Positions 26,164 through 35,066 of a DNA stretch of 64,000 nt are shown here, one piece after another. Source of the DNA: JBDTSW01 sp963797835 (lineage in GTDB: Bacteria > Actinomycetota > Thermoleophilia > Solirubrobacterales > 70-9); the NCBI GenBank assembly GCA_963797835.1, contig CAWCRN010000024.1, positions 1-64,000 on the forward strand. The letters are read 5' to 3'. The stretch's first letter is position 1. Every line of letters begins with the position of its first letter. The position numbers and the translations under genes were made by a program. Under the pieces are notes generated by a model. It worked only from the letters and a program-made list of their open reading frames with translations, was not told the DNA's origin and did no database searches.

Positions 26164-26976
26164 GTCGCGTCTGAGCTCCGCGGCCGGGGGGAACAGCTTG
26201 CGCCCCAGGAAGCGAAGCCGCGCGCCGAGCCCGTCCGCCGTCGCCATGTACTCGAGCCCGAGGACCAGCTCGCGCTGGGGGGCGGCATGGAGGGCGACCT
26301 CGGGCGGGCGGTCGGCCGCCAGCCCGAGCCTGTCCGCGAGCGCCGAGCCGGAGGGTGTGAGCCGAAGCCCGGTCGCGAACGCCGGGGTGGCCTCCACGCG
26401 CTGCGCCAGCCGGGCGGCCTCGCGCCAGCAGCTCTCGTCGGCGCGGTCGAGCGCGCGATCGAGGTCCTCGAGCGGCTTGCGATGCCCCTCGCCCCCGTGC
26501 TGTGCCGCGTGGAGCGCGACGTGGAGCGCCAGCCCGGGCGGCCTCAGCGTCTCCACCTCGATCCCGCCGACCCGAAGGCCGTCGACCTCGCCGCTCAGCT
26601 CCTGCCAGAGCGTGGCCGGCGGCGCCCCGACGCCGACGAGCGAGCGGTGGAGGTCAACGGTCTTCCCGTCGGGGCGCTTCCAGCTGTGGGCCAGCTCGCG
26701 CCAGCCGGGCTGCCCGTAGCCGAACCCGAGCTCGGAGAGCACGGTCTCGGCGTCGTTCATGCGGCCCTCCTCCACCAGCAGGTCGACGTCGCCGTAGGGG
26801 CGGAACTCCCCCTCATAGAGCCAGGCCGCGAGCGCGGGGCCCTTCAACAGGATCGGGCGCAGGCCGGCCTCGCGCAGCCCGGTGATGACCTCCGCGGCGA
26901 CGAGATCGAGCTGGAGCGCGGCGACCGCGGGCGCCAGGCGCTCGCCCCGCGTGGCCGCTGGGTCTGCCTCCATCAC
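26035..26976 (-). CDS. Nucleotidyltransferase (NTP_transf_5-like)
   Basis: This 313-residue protein of the NTP_transf_5 family has an intact frame. The nucleotidyltransferase core is visible: LREAGLRPILLKGPALAAWL, then GEFRPYGDVDLLVEEGRMND (the GD(V)D metal-binding pair DVD), and DGKTVDLHRSLVG, which supplies the third acidic residue. A helical C-terminal half follows (LALHVALHAAQHGGEGHRKP). Genes of this type recur beside PqqD, lasso B2 and HprK-like kinases. They are thought to nucleotidylate a product or carrier, but the substrate is unproven. It is convergent with the glycosyltransferase and divergent from the epimerase. Confidence 0.82.
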   Translation of the reverse strand: MMEADPAATRGERLAPAVAALQLDLVAAEVITGLREAGLRPILLKGPALAAWLYEGEFRPYGDVDLLVEEGRMNDAETVLSELGFGYGQPGWRELAHSWKRPDGKTVDLHRSLVGVGAPPATLWQELSGEVDGLRVGGIEVETLRPPGLALHVALHAAQHGGEGHRKPLEDLDRALDRADESCWREAARLAQRVEATPAFATGLRLTPSGSALADRLGLAADRPPEVALHAAPQRELVLGLEYMATADGLGARLRFLGRKLFPPAAELRRDSALARRGPVGLLAAYVWRPLAMLPRLPGALLAWRRARRDERP

Positions 26977-27017
26977 CGGCCGAGATTACCCCCGCGACAC
27001 TCGTATATGGTCGCGCC

Positions 27018-27992
27018 GTGTCCTCCGGAGAACGGGTCCTGGTCACCGGTGGCGCCGGCTTCATCGGCTCGAACCTGGTCGAGCGCCTCGTCCGCGAGGG
27101 CCGGCCGGTGCGGGTGCTCGACAACTTCGCGACGGGGCATCGCGGGAACCTGCAGCATCTGCTCGACGACGTCGAGCTGGTCGAGGGCGACGTCCAGAGC
27201 TACGAGCGCGCCCACAACGCCGTGCGCGGCTGTGACCTGGTCTTCCACGTCGCGGCCCTCCCCTCGGTGCCGCGCTCGATCCAGGACCCGCTGACGAGCC
27301 ATGCCTCGAACGCCACCGGCACCCTGAACGTGCTGCTGGCGGCGCGGGACGAGGGCGTACGGCGGGTCGTCTTCTCCTCCTCCTCGTCGGTCTACGGCGC
27401 GAACCCGGAGCTGCCGAAGCGGGAGTCGATGGCGGCGCTCCCGATCAGCCCGTACGCGGTGGCGAAGCTCGCGGCGGAGAGCTACTGCCGGACGTTCTCG
27501 GAGGTCTACGGGCTGGAGACGGTCTCGCTGCGCTACTTCAACGTCTTCGGGCCGCGCCAGGACCCGCTCTCGCAGTACGCGGCCGTGATCCCTCGGTTCA
27601 TCCTCGCGTTCCTCGACGGCGAGCGCCCGGTGGTGTACGGCGATGGCGAGCAGTCCCGCGACTTCACCTATGTCGACAACGCGGTCGACGCCAACGTGCT
27701 CGCGGCCGGCGCCGACGGGGTGGCGGGCGAGGCCTTCAACGTGGCCGGCGGCGCCCGCATCTCGCTGAACGACCTACTCGGCGCGATCCGGGCGCTAAGC
27801 GGGGGCGAGATCGAGGCCGTCCACGAGGAGGCGCGGCCGGGCGACATCAAGCACTCGCAGGCCGACGTCTCGCACGCCCGCGAGGCCCTCGGCTACGAGC
27901 CGGCGGTCGGCCTCACCGAGGGCCTGCGGCGCACCTTCCACTGGTACGAGTCGCGCGGGGAGACGGCGGGCCGCGGGGGCGTGGGGGCTTAG
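27018..27992 (+). CDS. NAD-dependent sugar-nucleotide 4-epimerase
   Basis: This is an extended SDR of 324 residues resembling WbpP/GalE-type UDP-(N-acetyl)hexosamine 4-epimerases. The NAD motif is VLVTGGAGFIGSNLVERLVR. VFHVAALPSVPRSIQDPLTS contains the family's substrate loop. The catalytic residues are in FSSSSSVYGANPELPKRES (Ser) and SPYAVAKLAAESYCR (YxxxK). The substrate motif is LRYFNVFGPRQDP, and PVVYGDGEQSRDFTYVDNAV is the usual C-terminal signature. GTG at 27018 is the start. It probably supplies UDP-GalNAc/GalNAcA or UDP-Gal for the polysaccharide locus that begins here. Confidence 0.9.
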   Translation: MSSGERVLVTGGAGFIGSNLVERLVREGRPVRVLDNFATGHRGNLQHLLDDVELVEGDVQSYERAHNAVRGCDLVFHVAALPSVPRSIQDPLTSHASNATGTLNVLLAARDEGVRRVVFSSSSSVYGANPELPKRESMAALPISPYAVAKLAAESYCRTFSEVYGLETVSLRYFNVFGPRQDPLSQYAAVIPRFILAFLDGERPVVYGDGEQSRDFTYVDNAVDANVLAAGADGVAGEAFNVAGGARISLNDLLGAIRALSGGEIEAVHEEARPGDIKHSQADVSHAREALGYEPAVGLTEGLRRTFHWYESRGETAGRGGVGA

Positions 27993-28023
27993 CCGGTTTC
28001 CGGGTATTTAACATTTTGTAGGG

Positions 28024-28050
28024 TTGCCACCGGCGCCGATCGCGTATAGG
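28024..28050 (+). promoter_or_regulatory. Candidate promoter before the second epimerase
   Basis: The 102-bp gap after the first epimerase is AT-richer than its surroundings. TTGCCA at 28024-28029 and TATAGG at 28045-28050, 15 bp apart, could form a promoter 45 bp before the ATG at 28095. The spacer is short, so this is tentative. Confidence 0.3.
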
Positions 28051-28094
28051 ATCGGCTCAACCCTTGGGGGTATGGGGGAGGTCTTCCAATCGCC

Positions 28095-29165
28095 ATGGGG
28101 TCGGGGTTGCGTCTATCGAGGAGGAAGGCCCCTATTCGTCATCTGATCACTGGAGGGGCTGGCTTCATCGGCTCGCACCTCGCCGACGCGCTCGTGGACC
28201 GCGGCGACGATGTGGTGCTCCTCGACGACCTCAGCACCGGCCGGCGGGAGAACGTCGAGCACCTGCTCGATCGCCGCCAGGCCGAGCTCGTGGAGGGCTC
28301 GACCTCCGACCAGGTGCTGGTCGAGGGGCTGATGTCCGGGGTGGACAGCTGCTTCCACCTCGCCTCGGCCGTCGGCGTGCAGCTGATCTGCGACCGCCCC
28401 CTCGACTCGCTGCTCCGCAACGTCCGCGGCGCCGACGTCGTCGCCGGCGCGGCCGCTCGTCACGACGTCCGGCTGCTGTTCTCGTCCACATCCGAGGTCT
28501 ACGGCAAGGACAGCGTCGGGGCCCTCCACGAGCGCTCCGACCGGGTCCTGGGCCCGCCGCAGGTCGGCCGCTGGACCTACGCCAACGCCAAGGTGTTCGG
28601 CGAGATGGTGGTGCTCGGACACGTGGCCGAGCACGGCGCGCGGGGAGCCGTCGTTCGCCTCTTCAACACCGTGGGCCCGCGGCAGACGGGCGCCTACGGG
28701 ATGGTCCTGCCGTCGTTCGTGCGCCAGGCGCTCGAGGGGGAGGAGCTGACCGTCTTCGGGGACGGCACACAGTCGCGCTGCTTCGCGCACGTCCTCGACG
28801 TGATCGCCGCGCTCTTGCTCGTCCACGAGTCGGACGACGCGGTGGGCGAGGTGTTCAACGTCGGCTCCTCGATGGAGATCACGATCTCGGAGCTGGCCGA
28901 GCGCGTGATCAAGCGCACCGGCTCGGACTCCAGCATTGGCTTCGTCCCCTTCGAGGAGGCGTACGGCGAGGGGTTCGAGGAGCTGGGCCGTCGCAAGCCC
29001 GACACCTCGGCGCTCGAGGAGCTGACCGGGTGGCGGCCCGAACTCACCGTGGACGACGCGATCGACGACGTGATCGACTACCAGCGGATGAAGCGCGGCG
29101 ACGTGCTGGCCGAGCATGGCGACCACGAGGAGGAGCTCACCGCCCCGGATTCGGTGGGGGTGTAG
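28095..29165 (+). CDS. NAD-dependent epimerase/dehydratase
   Basis: This is an extended SDR of 356 residues. A short basic leader (MGSGLRLSRRKAPI) precedes RHLITGGAGFIGSHLADALV. It has LFSSTSEVYGKDSVGALHER (catalytic Thr/Ser region), WTYANAKVFGEMVVLGHVAE (YxxxK: YANAK), VVRLFNTVGPRQTGAYGMVL and LTVFGDGTQSRCFAHVLDVI. The STSEVYG motif is typical of UDP-glucuronate decarboxylase and related dehydratases. The exact product (for example UDP-xylose, or a 4-epimer) cannot be fixed. It is followed after 9 bp by the sugar-phosphate transferase. Confidence 0.87.
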   Translation: MGSGLRLSRRKAPIRHLITGGAGFIGSHLADALVDRGDDVVLLDDLSTGRRENVEHLLDRRQAELVEGSTSDQVLVEGLMSGVDSCFHLASAVGVQLICDRPLDSLLRNVRGADVVAGAAARHDVRLLFSSTSEVYGKDSVGALHERSDRVLGPPQVGRWTYANAKVFGEMVVLGHVAEHGARGAVVRLFNTVGPRQTGAYGMVLPSFVRQALEGEELTVFGDGTQSRCFAHVLDVIAALLLVHESDDAVGEVFNVGSSMEITISELAERVIKRTGSDSSIGFVPFEEAYGEGFEELGRRKPDTSALEELTGWRPELTVDDAIDDVIDYQRMKRGDVLAEHGDHEEELTAPDSVGV

Positions 29166-29174
29166 GCGCCCGTC

Positions 29175-30226
29175 ATGACGCCGTTCGCCGATATCCCAGA
29201 TCTCGTCCGGCTCGCCGGCGCGCTCTTCGTGTCCTTCGGCGTCACCTACCTCCTGATCCCCCACGCTGCGCCGCCTCGCGGCGAGGACCCGGTTCTACGA
29301 CGAGCCAGGCGGCTTCAAGCAGCACTCGGCGCCGACGCCGTACCTGGGCGGGCTGGCGGTGATGGCGGGGTTCTCGGTGGCCGCGATCGCCTTCGGCAGC
29401 GCCCTCGACGTGTACGCGGTCCTCTTCCTCTGCGCGCTCGCGCTCTGCGCCGTCGGCACGCTCGACGATCGCATCGGCCTCGGGATCGCGGTTCGCCTCG
29501 CGGTCCAGGTCGCGGTTGGAGTCGTGATCTGGTGGGCCGATCTCGGCTGGCAGTTCCTCGGTGATCCCGGCGACCTCGCGCTCACCGTCGTCTGGGTGGT
29601 GGGGCTCGTCAACGCGTTCAACCTGATGGACAACCTCGACGGGGCGACCGGCACCGTGGCGGCGGTGTCGACCGCCGGCGCCGGCGTCCTCGCCCTGATC
29701 GAGGGCCAGCCGCTCCTCGCCGGCCTCGCCTTCTCGGCGGCCGGAGCCTGTACCGCCTTCCTCCGCTTCAACCTCGCCCGGCCCTCGCGGATCTTCCTGG
29801 GCGACGGCGGCAGCATGCCGCTGGGCCTGATCGTGGCGGTGGTGATCGCCACGATGCCGGGGCGGTCGCTGGGGCTCGAGGACCTCTTCGCGCTGGTGCC
29901 GATCGCGGGGCTCGTGATCCTCGACACCTCCCTCGTCGTCGTCTCGCGCCTGCGTCGGGGCGCTCCGGTGCTGAGCGGTAGCCGCGACCACCTCAGCCAC
30001 CGCCTGCTCGGCTGGACCGGCTCCGCCCGCGGCGTGGCCATGGTCCTGGCGGTGTACCCAGGGGCTTCTGTGCGTGCTGGCGATCGGCCTCTACCAGGCG
30101 GACGAGTGGGCCGTGGCGATCGGCGCGGCCGCCTACGTGGCCGCCGGGCTTGCGGTGATCGCGGTGCTCGAGCTGCCGGTCTGGCTTGGCCGCCGCGCCG
30201 CCGAACCCGTGGAGCAGTCGATCTGA
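29175..30226 (+). CDS. Polyprenyl-phosphate N-acetylglucosaminyl-1-phosphate transferase (WecA/TagO-like)
   Basis: This is an MraY/WecA-superfamily membrane enzyme that loads a sugar-1-phosphate onto undecaprenyl phosphate, starting glycan or teichuronic-acid assembly. About ten transmembrane helices are present. Motifs: RTRFYDEPGGFKQHSAPTPY (the P-x-GG loop), AVGTLDDRIGLG (catalytic DD), NAFNLMDNLDGATGTVAAVS (NxxNxxDNxDG) and IFLGDGGSMPLGL (GDxGS). SGSRDHLSHRLLGWTG is the soluble HxxxR-type loop. Breaks near 29275 and 30058 split the ends. It ends with PVWLGRRAAEPVEQSI. It is the initiating transferase of the locus. Confidence 0.9.
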
Positions 30227-30254
30227 ACGTAAGCCCCGATGGGCATGGATGGTC

Positions 30255-30283
30255 TTGCTCTCACGCGCGGTGAACGTTAAGCT
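30255..30283 (+). promoter_or_regulatory. Promoter of the sugar dehydrogenase/RTX gene, likely leaderless
   Basis: TTGCTC (30255-30260), a 17-bp spacer and TAAGCT (30278-30283) end only 7 bp before the ATG at 30291. Transcription from it would start at or next to the start codon, giving a leaderless mRNA. No Shine-Dalgarno sequence is seen. Confidence 0.5.
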
Positions 30284-30290
30284 GGTCCCA

Positions 30291-32822
30291 ATGCAGGGGG
30301 TCTGGCTCAAGTGCCTGTGGCTTGTGTGCCTGGGGCTGCTGGCGGGATGGCTCGCGGCGCCCGGGTCGGCGAGCGCTGCGGTCCCGGCGGGCTTCACCGA
30401 CACCGACGTCGGGTTCACCGGCCTCGTGAACCCCACCGTCGTCCGCTTCGCCCCGGACGGCCGGGTGTTCGTCGCCGAGAAGAGCGGCCTGATCAAGGTC
30501 TTCGACAACCTCTCCGACACGACGCCCACGCAGTTCGCGGACCTGCGCACCAACACCTACAACTTCTGGGACCGCGGCATGCTCGGAATGGCCCTCGATC
30601 CCAACTTCGCGAGCAACGGCTTCGTCTACGTCATGTACGCGCACGACGCCGACATCGGCGGCACCGCCCCCAAGTGGGCACCAGCGCCCAATACAGCCGA
30701 CGATCCCTGTCCCGACCCACCCGGGCCCAACGCGGATGGATGCGTGATCAGCGGGCGCATCTCCCGCCTCAACTCCGTGGGCGCCGAAACGGTCCTGGTC
30801 GAGGACTACTGCCAGCAGTACCCGAGCCACTCGGTTGGCGCCCTCGAGTTCGATAGCGCCGGGAACCTGTGGGCGTCCGGCGGCGACGGCGCCAGTTTCA
30901 CCTTCGCCGACTTCGGCCAGGACGGCAACCCGGTCAACCCGTGCGCGGATCCGTCCAATGAGGGCGGGGCGCTCCGCAGCCAGGACCTCCGCACCCACCC
31001 CGTCGCCGGCGACGGCGTGACGCTCGACGGCACCCTGATCCGCATCAATCCCTCGACCGGCGCCGGCGTCGCGACCAACCCGCTGGCCGGCGATTCCAAC
31101 GCCAACGCGCGCCGCGTCGTCGCCTACGGCGTGCGCAACCCCTTCCGGTTCACGATCTCCCCGGACAACGAGATCTACACCGGCGACGTCGGCTGGAGCA
31201 CCTGGGAGGAGATCAACCGCTTCCCGGTTGGCACCGGAACCCTGCAGAACTTCGGCTGGCCCTGCTACGAGGGAAACAACTCGGGCGTGAGCGCCAACCA
31301 GCCGGGCTACGACGGCCTCAACCTTCCTATCTGCGAGACGCTCTACGGCGCCCCCGCGGGAACCGTGCAGGCACCGTTCTTCGCCTACAACCACGGGGCT
31401 GCGCTGGGGGCGAACTGCCAGGCCGGGTCCTCGTCGATCGCAGGCCTCGCGTTCAACACGGCCAACACCTTCCCCGTCGGCTACGACGGCGCGCTGTTCT
31501 TCGCCGACTACAGCCGCGACTGCATCTGGGTGATGACGACGGGCCCCGACGGGAAGCCGGACCCGACCACGGTGACGCCGTTCCAGGACACCGCCAGCAA
31601 CCCCGTGAACCTCACGTTCGGGCCCGGCGGCTCCCTGTACTACCCGAACTTCGACACCGGGCAGGTCCGGCGGATCGCCTTCACGGGCACGCCGGCGCCG
31701 CCGTACGTCGTGAGCGAAGGGGGGGTCGTCACCTACCACGGGAGCAACGGCGTCGACAGCGTGACCGTTACCGAGCCTGGGACGACCTACCGATTCGACG
31801 AGGCCGGGATCAGCACTGCCGCTACCGGCGCATGCACAGACGGGGGCGCCTTCGTCACCTGCCCCAAGGCAGCACCAACTTCGGTCGTGATGAACATGGG
31901 CGGTGGGAACGACACCGCCACCGCGTCCGGCGTCACCGAGGACCCCTTCACGATCAGGGGCCAGGCTGGCAATGACACCCTCACCGCCACCGGCGCCGAT
32001 GACACCCTGCACGGCGCCGCCGGTAACGACCGCCTCGACGGGGGAGGCAACACGGCCGCCGGCGACGAGCTGGCCGGCGGCGCCGACATCGACCGGGTTC
32101 TCTTCGGTACCTGCGGAACGGCGGTTACCGTGACCATCGCCACCTCCGCGGCCAGCGGCAACAACGACGGCTGCACCGACGGCTCCGGCGACACGGCGAA
32201 CGATGACGTGTACCAGGACGTCGAGTCGTTCACCGGGACTGACTTCGGCGACACGATCACGGGCAACTGCCTTGCGAACACCTTCGTCGGCAGCGCCAAC
32301 GTGGCCGCCAATGTCGCGCCGATCGACGGCAACGACACATTCAACGGCGATCCTGCTGGGTGCCTCGCCGCCGTCACCGACGGCACCGAGGCCGACTTCA
32401 TGGGCGGCGGTGAGGGCAACGACACCTTCAACGGGGACGGCACAGGCAACGCCGGCTTCGACACGGTCACGTACGGCATCCCGTTCACCGGCCATGCGAC
32501 CTCCGGGGCGCCGTGCGCCGTATCCGGAAACCGTGCTGTCGCGGTGACGTTCAACGACGCCGGCGACGACTGCGACGGCTTCGGCAACACCGGCGAGAAC
32601 GTCAACGGCGATATCAACCGCCTGATCGGAAGCCCGCTCGCCGACTCACTGAACGCCACCACCGCCGCTCAGGCGGTGCAGCTCTTCGGACGCCTCGGCG
32701 ACGACCTCCTCACCGATGGCCCGCTGGACGATCTGCTGAACGGCGAGGGTGGCACTGACACCGTGAGCTGCCCAAACGGCGGCACCGACGTGTCCATCAA
32801 CAACGAGCTCGGCAGCTGCTGA
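30291..32822 (+). CDS. Secreted glucose/sorbosone dehydrogenase fused to RTX-like module
   Basis: This is an 843-residue secreted protein with an intact frame. The signal peptide is LKCLWLVCLGLLAGWLAAPG up to ASA. Residues about 30-475 form a six-bladed soluble aldose-sugar-dehydrogenase propeller, usually PQQ-dependent: PTVVRFAPDGRVFVAEKSGL, GMLGMALDPNFASNGFVYVM, VAYGVRNPFRFTISPDNEIY, GDVGWSTWEEIN, and LFFADYSRDCIWVM. Residues about 480-843 repeat the module of the RTX-like genes at 16136 and 17543: VVTYHGSNGVDSVTVTEPGT, DPFTIRGQAGNDTLTATGAD and FMGGGEGNDTFNGDGTGNAG, ending TVSCPNGGTDVSINNELGSC. This is a domain fusion using the same surface module. It lies in the polysaccharide locus, converging on the kinase gene. 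Confidence 0.9.
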   Translation: MQGVWLKCLWLVCLGLLAGWLAAPGSASAAVPAGFTDTDVGFTGLVNPTVVRFAPDGRVFVAEKSGLIKVFDNLSDTTPTQFADLRTNTYNFWDRGMLGMALDPNFASNGFVYVMYAHDADIGGTAPKWAPAPNTADDPCPDPPGPNADGCVISGRISRLNSVGAETVLVEDYCQQYPSHSVGALEFDSAGNLWASGGDGASFTFADFGQDGNPVNPCADPSNEGGALRSQDLRTHPVAGDGVTLDGTLIRINPSTGAGVATNPLAGDSNANARRVVAYGVRNPFRFTISPDNEIYTGDVGWSTWEEINRFPVGTGTLQNFGWPCYEGNNSGVSANQPGYDGLNLPICETLYGAPAGTVQAPFFAYNHGAALGANCQAGSSSIAGLAFNTANTFPVGYDGALFFADYSRDCIWVMTTGPDGKPDPTTVTPFQDTASNPVNLTFGPGGSLYYPNFDTGQVRRIAFTGTPAPPYVVSEGGVVTYHGSNGVDSVTVTEPGTTYRFDEAGISTAATGACTDGGAFVTCPKAAPTSVVMNMGGGNDTATASGVTEDPFTIRGQAGNDTLTATGADDTLHGAAGNDRLDGGGNTAAGDELAGGADIDRVLFGTCGTAVTVTIATSAASGNNDGCTDGSGDTANDDVYQDVESFTGTDFGDTITGNCLANTFVGSANVAANVAPIDGNDTFNGDPAGCLAAVTDGTEADFMGGGEGNDTFNGDGTGNAGFDTVTYGIPFTGHATSGAPCAVSGNRAVAVTFNDAGDDCDGFGNTGENVNGDINRLIGSPLADSLNATTAAQAVQLFGRLGDDLLTDGPLDDLLNGEGGTDTVSCPNGGTDVSINNELGSC

Positions 32823-32848
32823 CCCGCCCGCTGAACGCGGGGCCGCCC

Positions 32849-34441
32849 CTACTGGTCGCTCGTGCCGCGCCGCAGGACGCCGGCGAGCCCGCGACGGGAC
32901 CCGCCGTTGGCCGGGCCCCCATTGGAGGCGGCGTCCTGGGCCGGATCGCCGTAGCCGTAGCCGTAGCCGTAGGAGTAGAGACGGCCGGCCTTCGCCCCGG
33001 AGGCCACGACGCCGAGAATCGAGCCCCGCGCCGTCTGGATCACCTGGCGCGCCTTGAGGAGGGAGTCGCGCGTGGTGCTGTCGAGGCGCGCGACAAGCAC
33101 GGTTCCTGAGACGTCCTCCAGCAGCGGGATGACGTCGCTCACGCTCAGGATCGGCGGCGAGTCGATGATCACGATGTCCGCCTGCTCGGCGAGCTCCGCC
33201 AGCAGCGCCTTCATCCGCTTCGAGCCGATCAGGACCGACGGGTTCGGCGGCGGAGTCGTGCACGGCAGCACGCGCAGAGCGCCCGACCCGAGCTGGCCGT
33301 CGATGGGGACCTCCACGAGGGCCTCCTCCAGCGGAACGTCGTCCATCAGCACGGACTCGAGGCCCGGCCCAGGATCGATCCCCAAGCGCTTTGCCGCCTG
33401 GGGCTTGCGGAGGTCGCCGTCGACGAGCACGACCCTGCGTTCGTCCATCGCCATTGCGACGGCCAGGTTGGTCGCCACCGTGGTCTTCCCCTCGCCGTGG
33501 CTTGGGCTGGTGACGAGCACCGTTGCGAGGGAGCGGTCGACGTTGAAGTAGGTCAGGTTCGCGCGAAGCGTCTGGAACGCCTCCCGGACGGCGTGGCTCG
33601 GCACCTGGCCGGGAAACGCGGAGTCGGGGATGACGGCGAGGAGGGGCTCGCCGATCAGTTCCTCCAGATCCGAGACGTCGCGGACGCGGCGGTCGAGGCG
33701 GTCGAGCAACGGGATCAGCCCGGCGGCTAGGAGGAGCGAGAAGACCAGGGCCAGCGTCGTGTTTCGCGTGGGATTTGGCGAGACCGGCGAGCTGGCCGGT
33801 ATCGCCGGCTCGACCACGATGGTCGTGTCCCCCTGGGTCGCGCGCAGGCCCTTGAGCTCCTGGAGCTGCTGGATGAGGGCGTCGCGCGACGCCTCGTCCG
33901 TGGCGCCGCTCCCGAGCGTCGCGGCCTCCTCGGTGAGCACATCGATCGCGCGGTCGATGTCCTGCACGGCATCACGGGTGCGCCTGGTGGCGACCGCGTC
34001 CGCGAAGGCGTTGGCGATGTCGGCCGCGCGTTGAGGGTCCTCGTCCGTGGCCGTGATCGTGAGGAAGTCCGTCGTGGTGCCGCTGCTTCCCGAGTCATCG
34101 GTCGCGAGCGAGGCGTCTATGTGCCCCAGGAGCCCCCGTGCGGAGTCGCGGGGCTCGTCCAGCTCCTCGGCCGCCAGCTCGGCGACCAGCGTCGTCTCGA
34201 TCAGCCGCGCGGCATCGTCGGCGTTCGAGGTCGCGACGCTGATCTGGTTCGTGAACAGCGCGGAGCTGACGGCGACGGCGCGCACCTGAAGCGTCGTGCT
34301 GGACTCGTACTCCTTCGGGAGCTGCTTCGAGATCGCGTAGACCGCGGCCGGGATCAGCAGGACCACGGCCGCAAGCAGCAGCTTGTGGCGCCACACCAAG
34401 CGCAGGTAGTGGCGCAGATCGCGAGAGGAGTCGCCTGCCAT
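32849..34441 (-). CDS. Polysaccharide co-polymerase / tyrosine autokinase (Wzc-CpsCD type)
   Basis: This is a 530-residue chain-length regulator fused to a bacterial tyrosine kinase, with an intact frame. The Wzz domain starts LRHYLRLVWRHKLLLAAVVL (TM1), has an extracellular region (YESSTTLQVRAVAVSS) and ends at TM2 (TLALVFSLLLAAGLIPLLD). The kinase has Walker A SPSHGEGKTTVATNLAVAMA, Walker A' RRVVLVDGDLRKPQAAKRLG and Walker B DIVIIDSPPIL. The C-terminal Tyr cluster YSYGYGYGYG is the autophosphorylation site. It controls polymer length and export in Wzy-dependent pathways. The ECF sigma gene lies just upstream on the same strand. Confidence 0.93.
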   Translation of the reverse strand: MAGDSSRDLRHYLRLVWRHKLLLAAVVLLIPAAVYAISKQLPKEYESSTTLQVRAVAVSSALFTNQISVATSNADDAARLIETTLVAELAAEELDEPRDSARGLLGHIDASLATDDSGSSGTTTDFLTITATDEDPQRAADIANAFADAVATRRTRDAVQDIDRAIDVLTEEAATLGSGATDEASRDALIQQLQELKGLRATQGDTTIVVEPAIPASSPVSPNPTRNTTLALVFSLLLAAGLIPLLDRLDRRVRDVSDLEELIGEPLLAVIPDSAFPGQVPSHAVREAFQTLRANLTYFNVDRSLATVLVTSPSHGEGKTTVATNLAVAMAMDERRVVLVDGDLRKPQAAKRLGIDPGPGLESVLMDDVPLEEALVEVPIDGQLGSGALRVLPCTTPPPNPSVLIGSKRMKALLAELAEQADIVIIDSPPILSVSDVIPLLEDVSGTVLVARLDSTTRDSLLKARQVIQTARGSILGVVASGAKAGRLYSYGYGYGYGDPAQDAASNGGPANGGSRRGLAGVLRRGTSDQ

Positions 34442-34474
34442 CGATCCGGAACTATAGGTGCCTAGCGGCCGGTA

Positions 34475-35007
34475 GTCAGCTGGTTGGGCTGGATCGGGAC
34501 TGCCGCTCCAGCTCTGTTCGCAGCCGGCGGACCGCGCGGGAGAGGATCTGCTGCACGTTCGCGACGCTCAGGTCCAGCACCTCGGCGATCTCGGCTCGCC
34601 CTCAGGTCCCCGCCGAAGCGCAGCGCCAGGACGGAGCGGTCGCGGCGGCTGAGGCGCGACAGCGCCCCCTGAAGCTCGGGGTCCAGGCCCAGACTTTCCT
34701 CGGGGCCGGCCTCTACCGGCTGCTTGACCCCGGGGATGGCCTCCAGCGGCTCATCTGCTCGCCGTCGCCGCCAGTGGTCGGTCAGCGCGTTGCGGGCGAT
34801 GGCGAGGAGCCAGGTCTTGGCGCTGGCGCGCTCCGGATCAAACGCGTTCCAGGAGCGGAGTGCCCGCTCGAACGTCACTTGCGTCAAGTCCTCGGCCTCC
34901 GACCGAGAGTCGGCCCGGTACGCGAGGTATCCGTACACGTCCCAGACGTGGTCCTCGTATGCCTTGATGAAGTCCGGTGTGCTCGGACGCTGCCTGGGCG
35001 CACTCAA
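34475..35007 (-). CDS. ECF-type RNA polymerase sigma factor
   Basis: This is an extracytoplasmic-function sigma factor of about 177 residues. Region 2 reads FIKAYEDHVWDVYGYLAYRA, then SEAEDLTQVTFERALRSWNA and KTWLLAIARNALTDHWRRRR. Region 4 begins LSRLSRRDRSVLALRFGGDL. A one-base loss near 34600 then breaks the frame, beyond which EIAEVLDLSVANVQQILSRA can be read in the neighbouring frame. No anti-sigma gene is next to it. Its 21-bp distance to the tyrosine autokinase on the same strand suggests it controls or is co-expressed with the polysaccharide machinery. Confidence 0.86.
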
Positions 35008-35066
35008 GCCGCCGATGCTATCCGCAGGCCAGTGCGCCGACGCGGTCGGCTATCGTCGCGCGCCCG

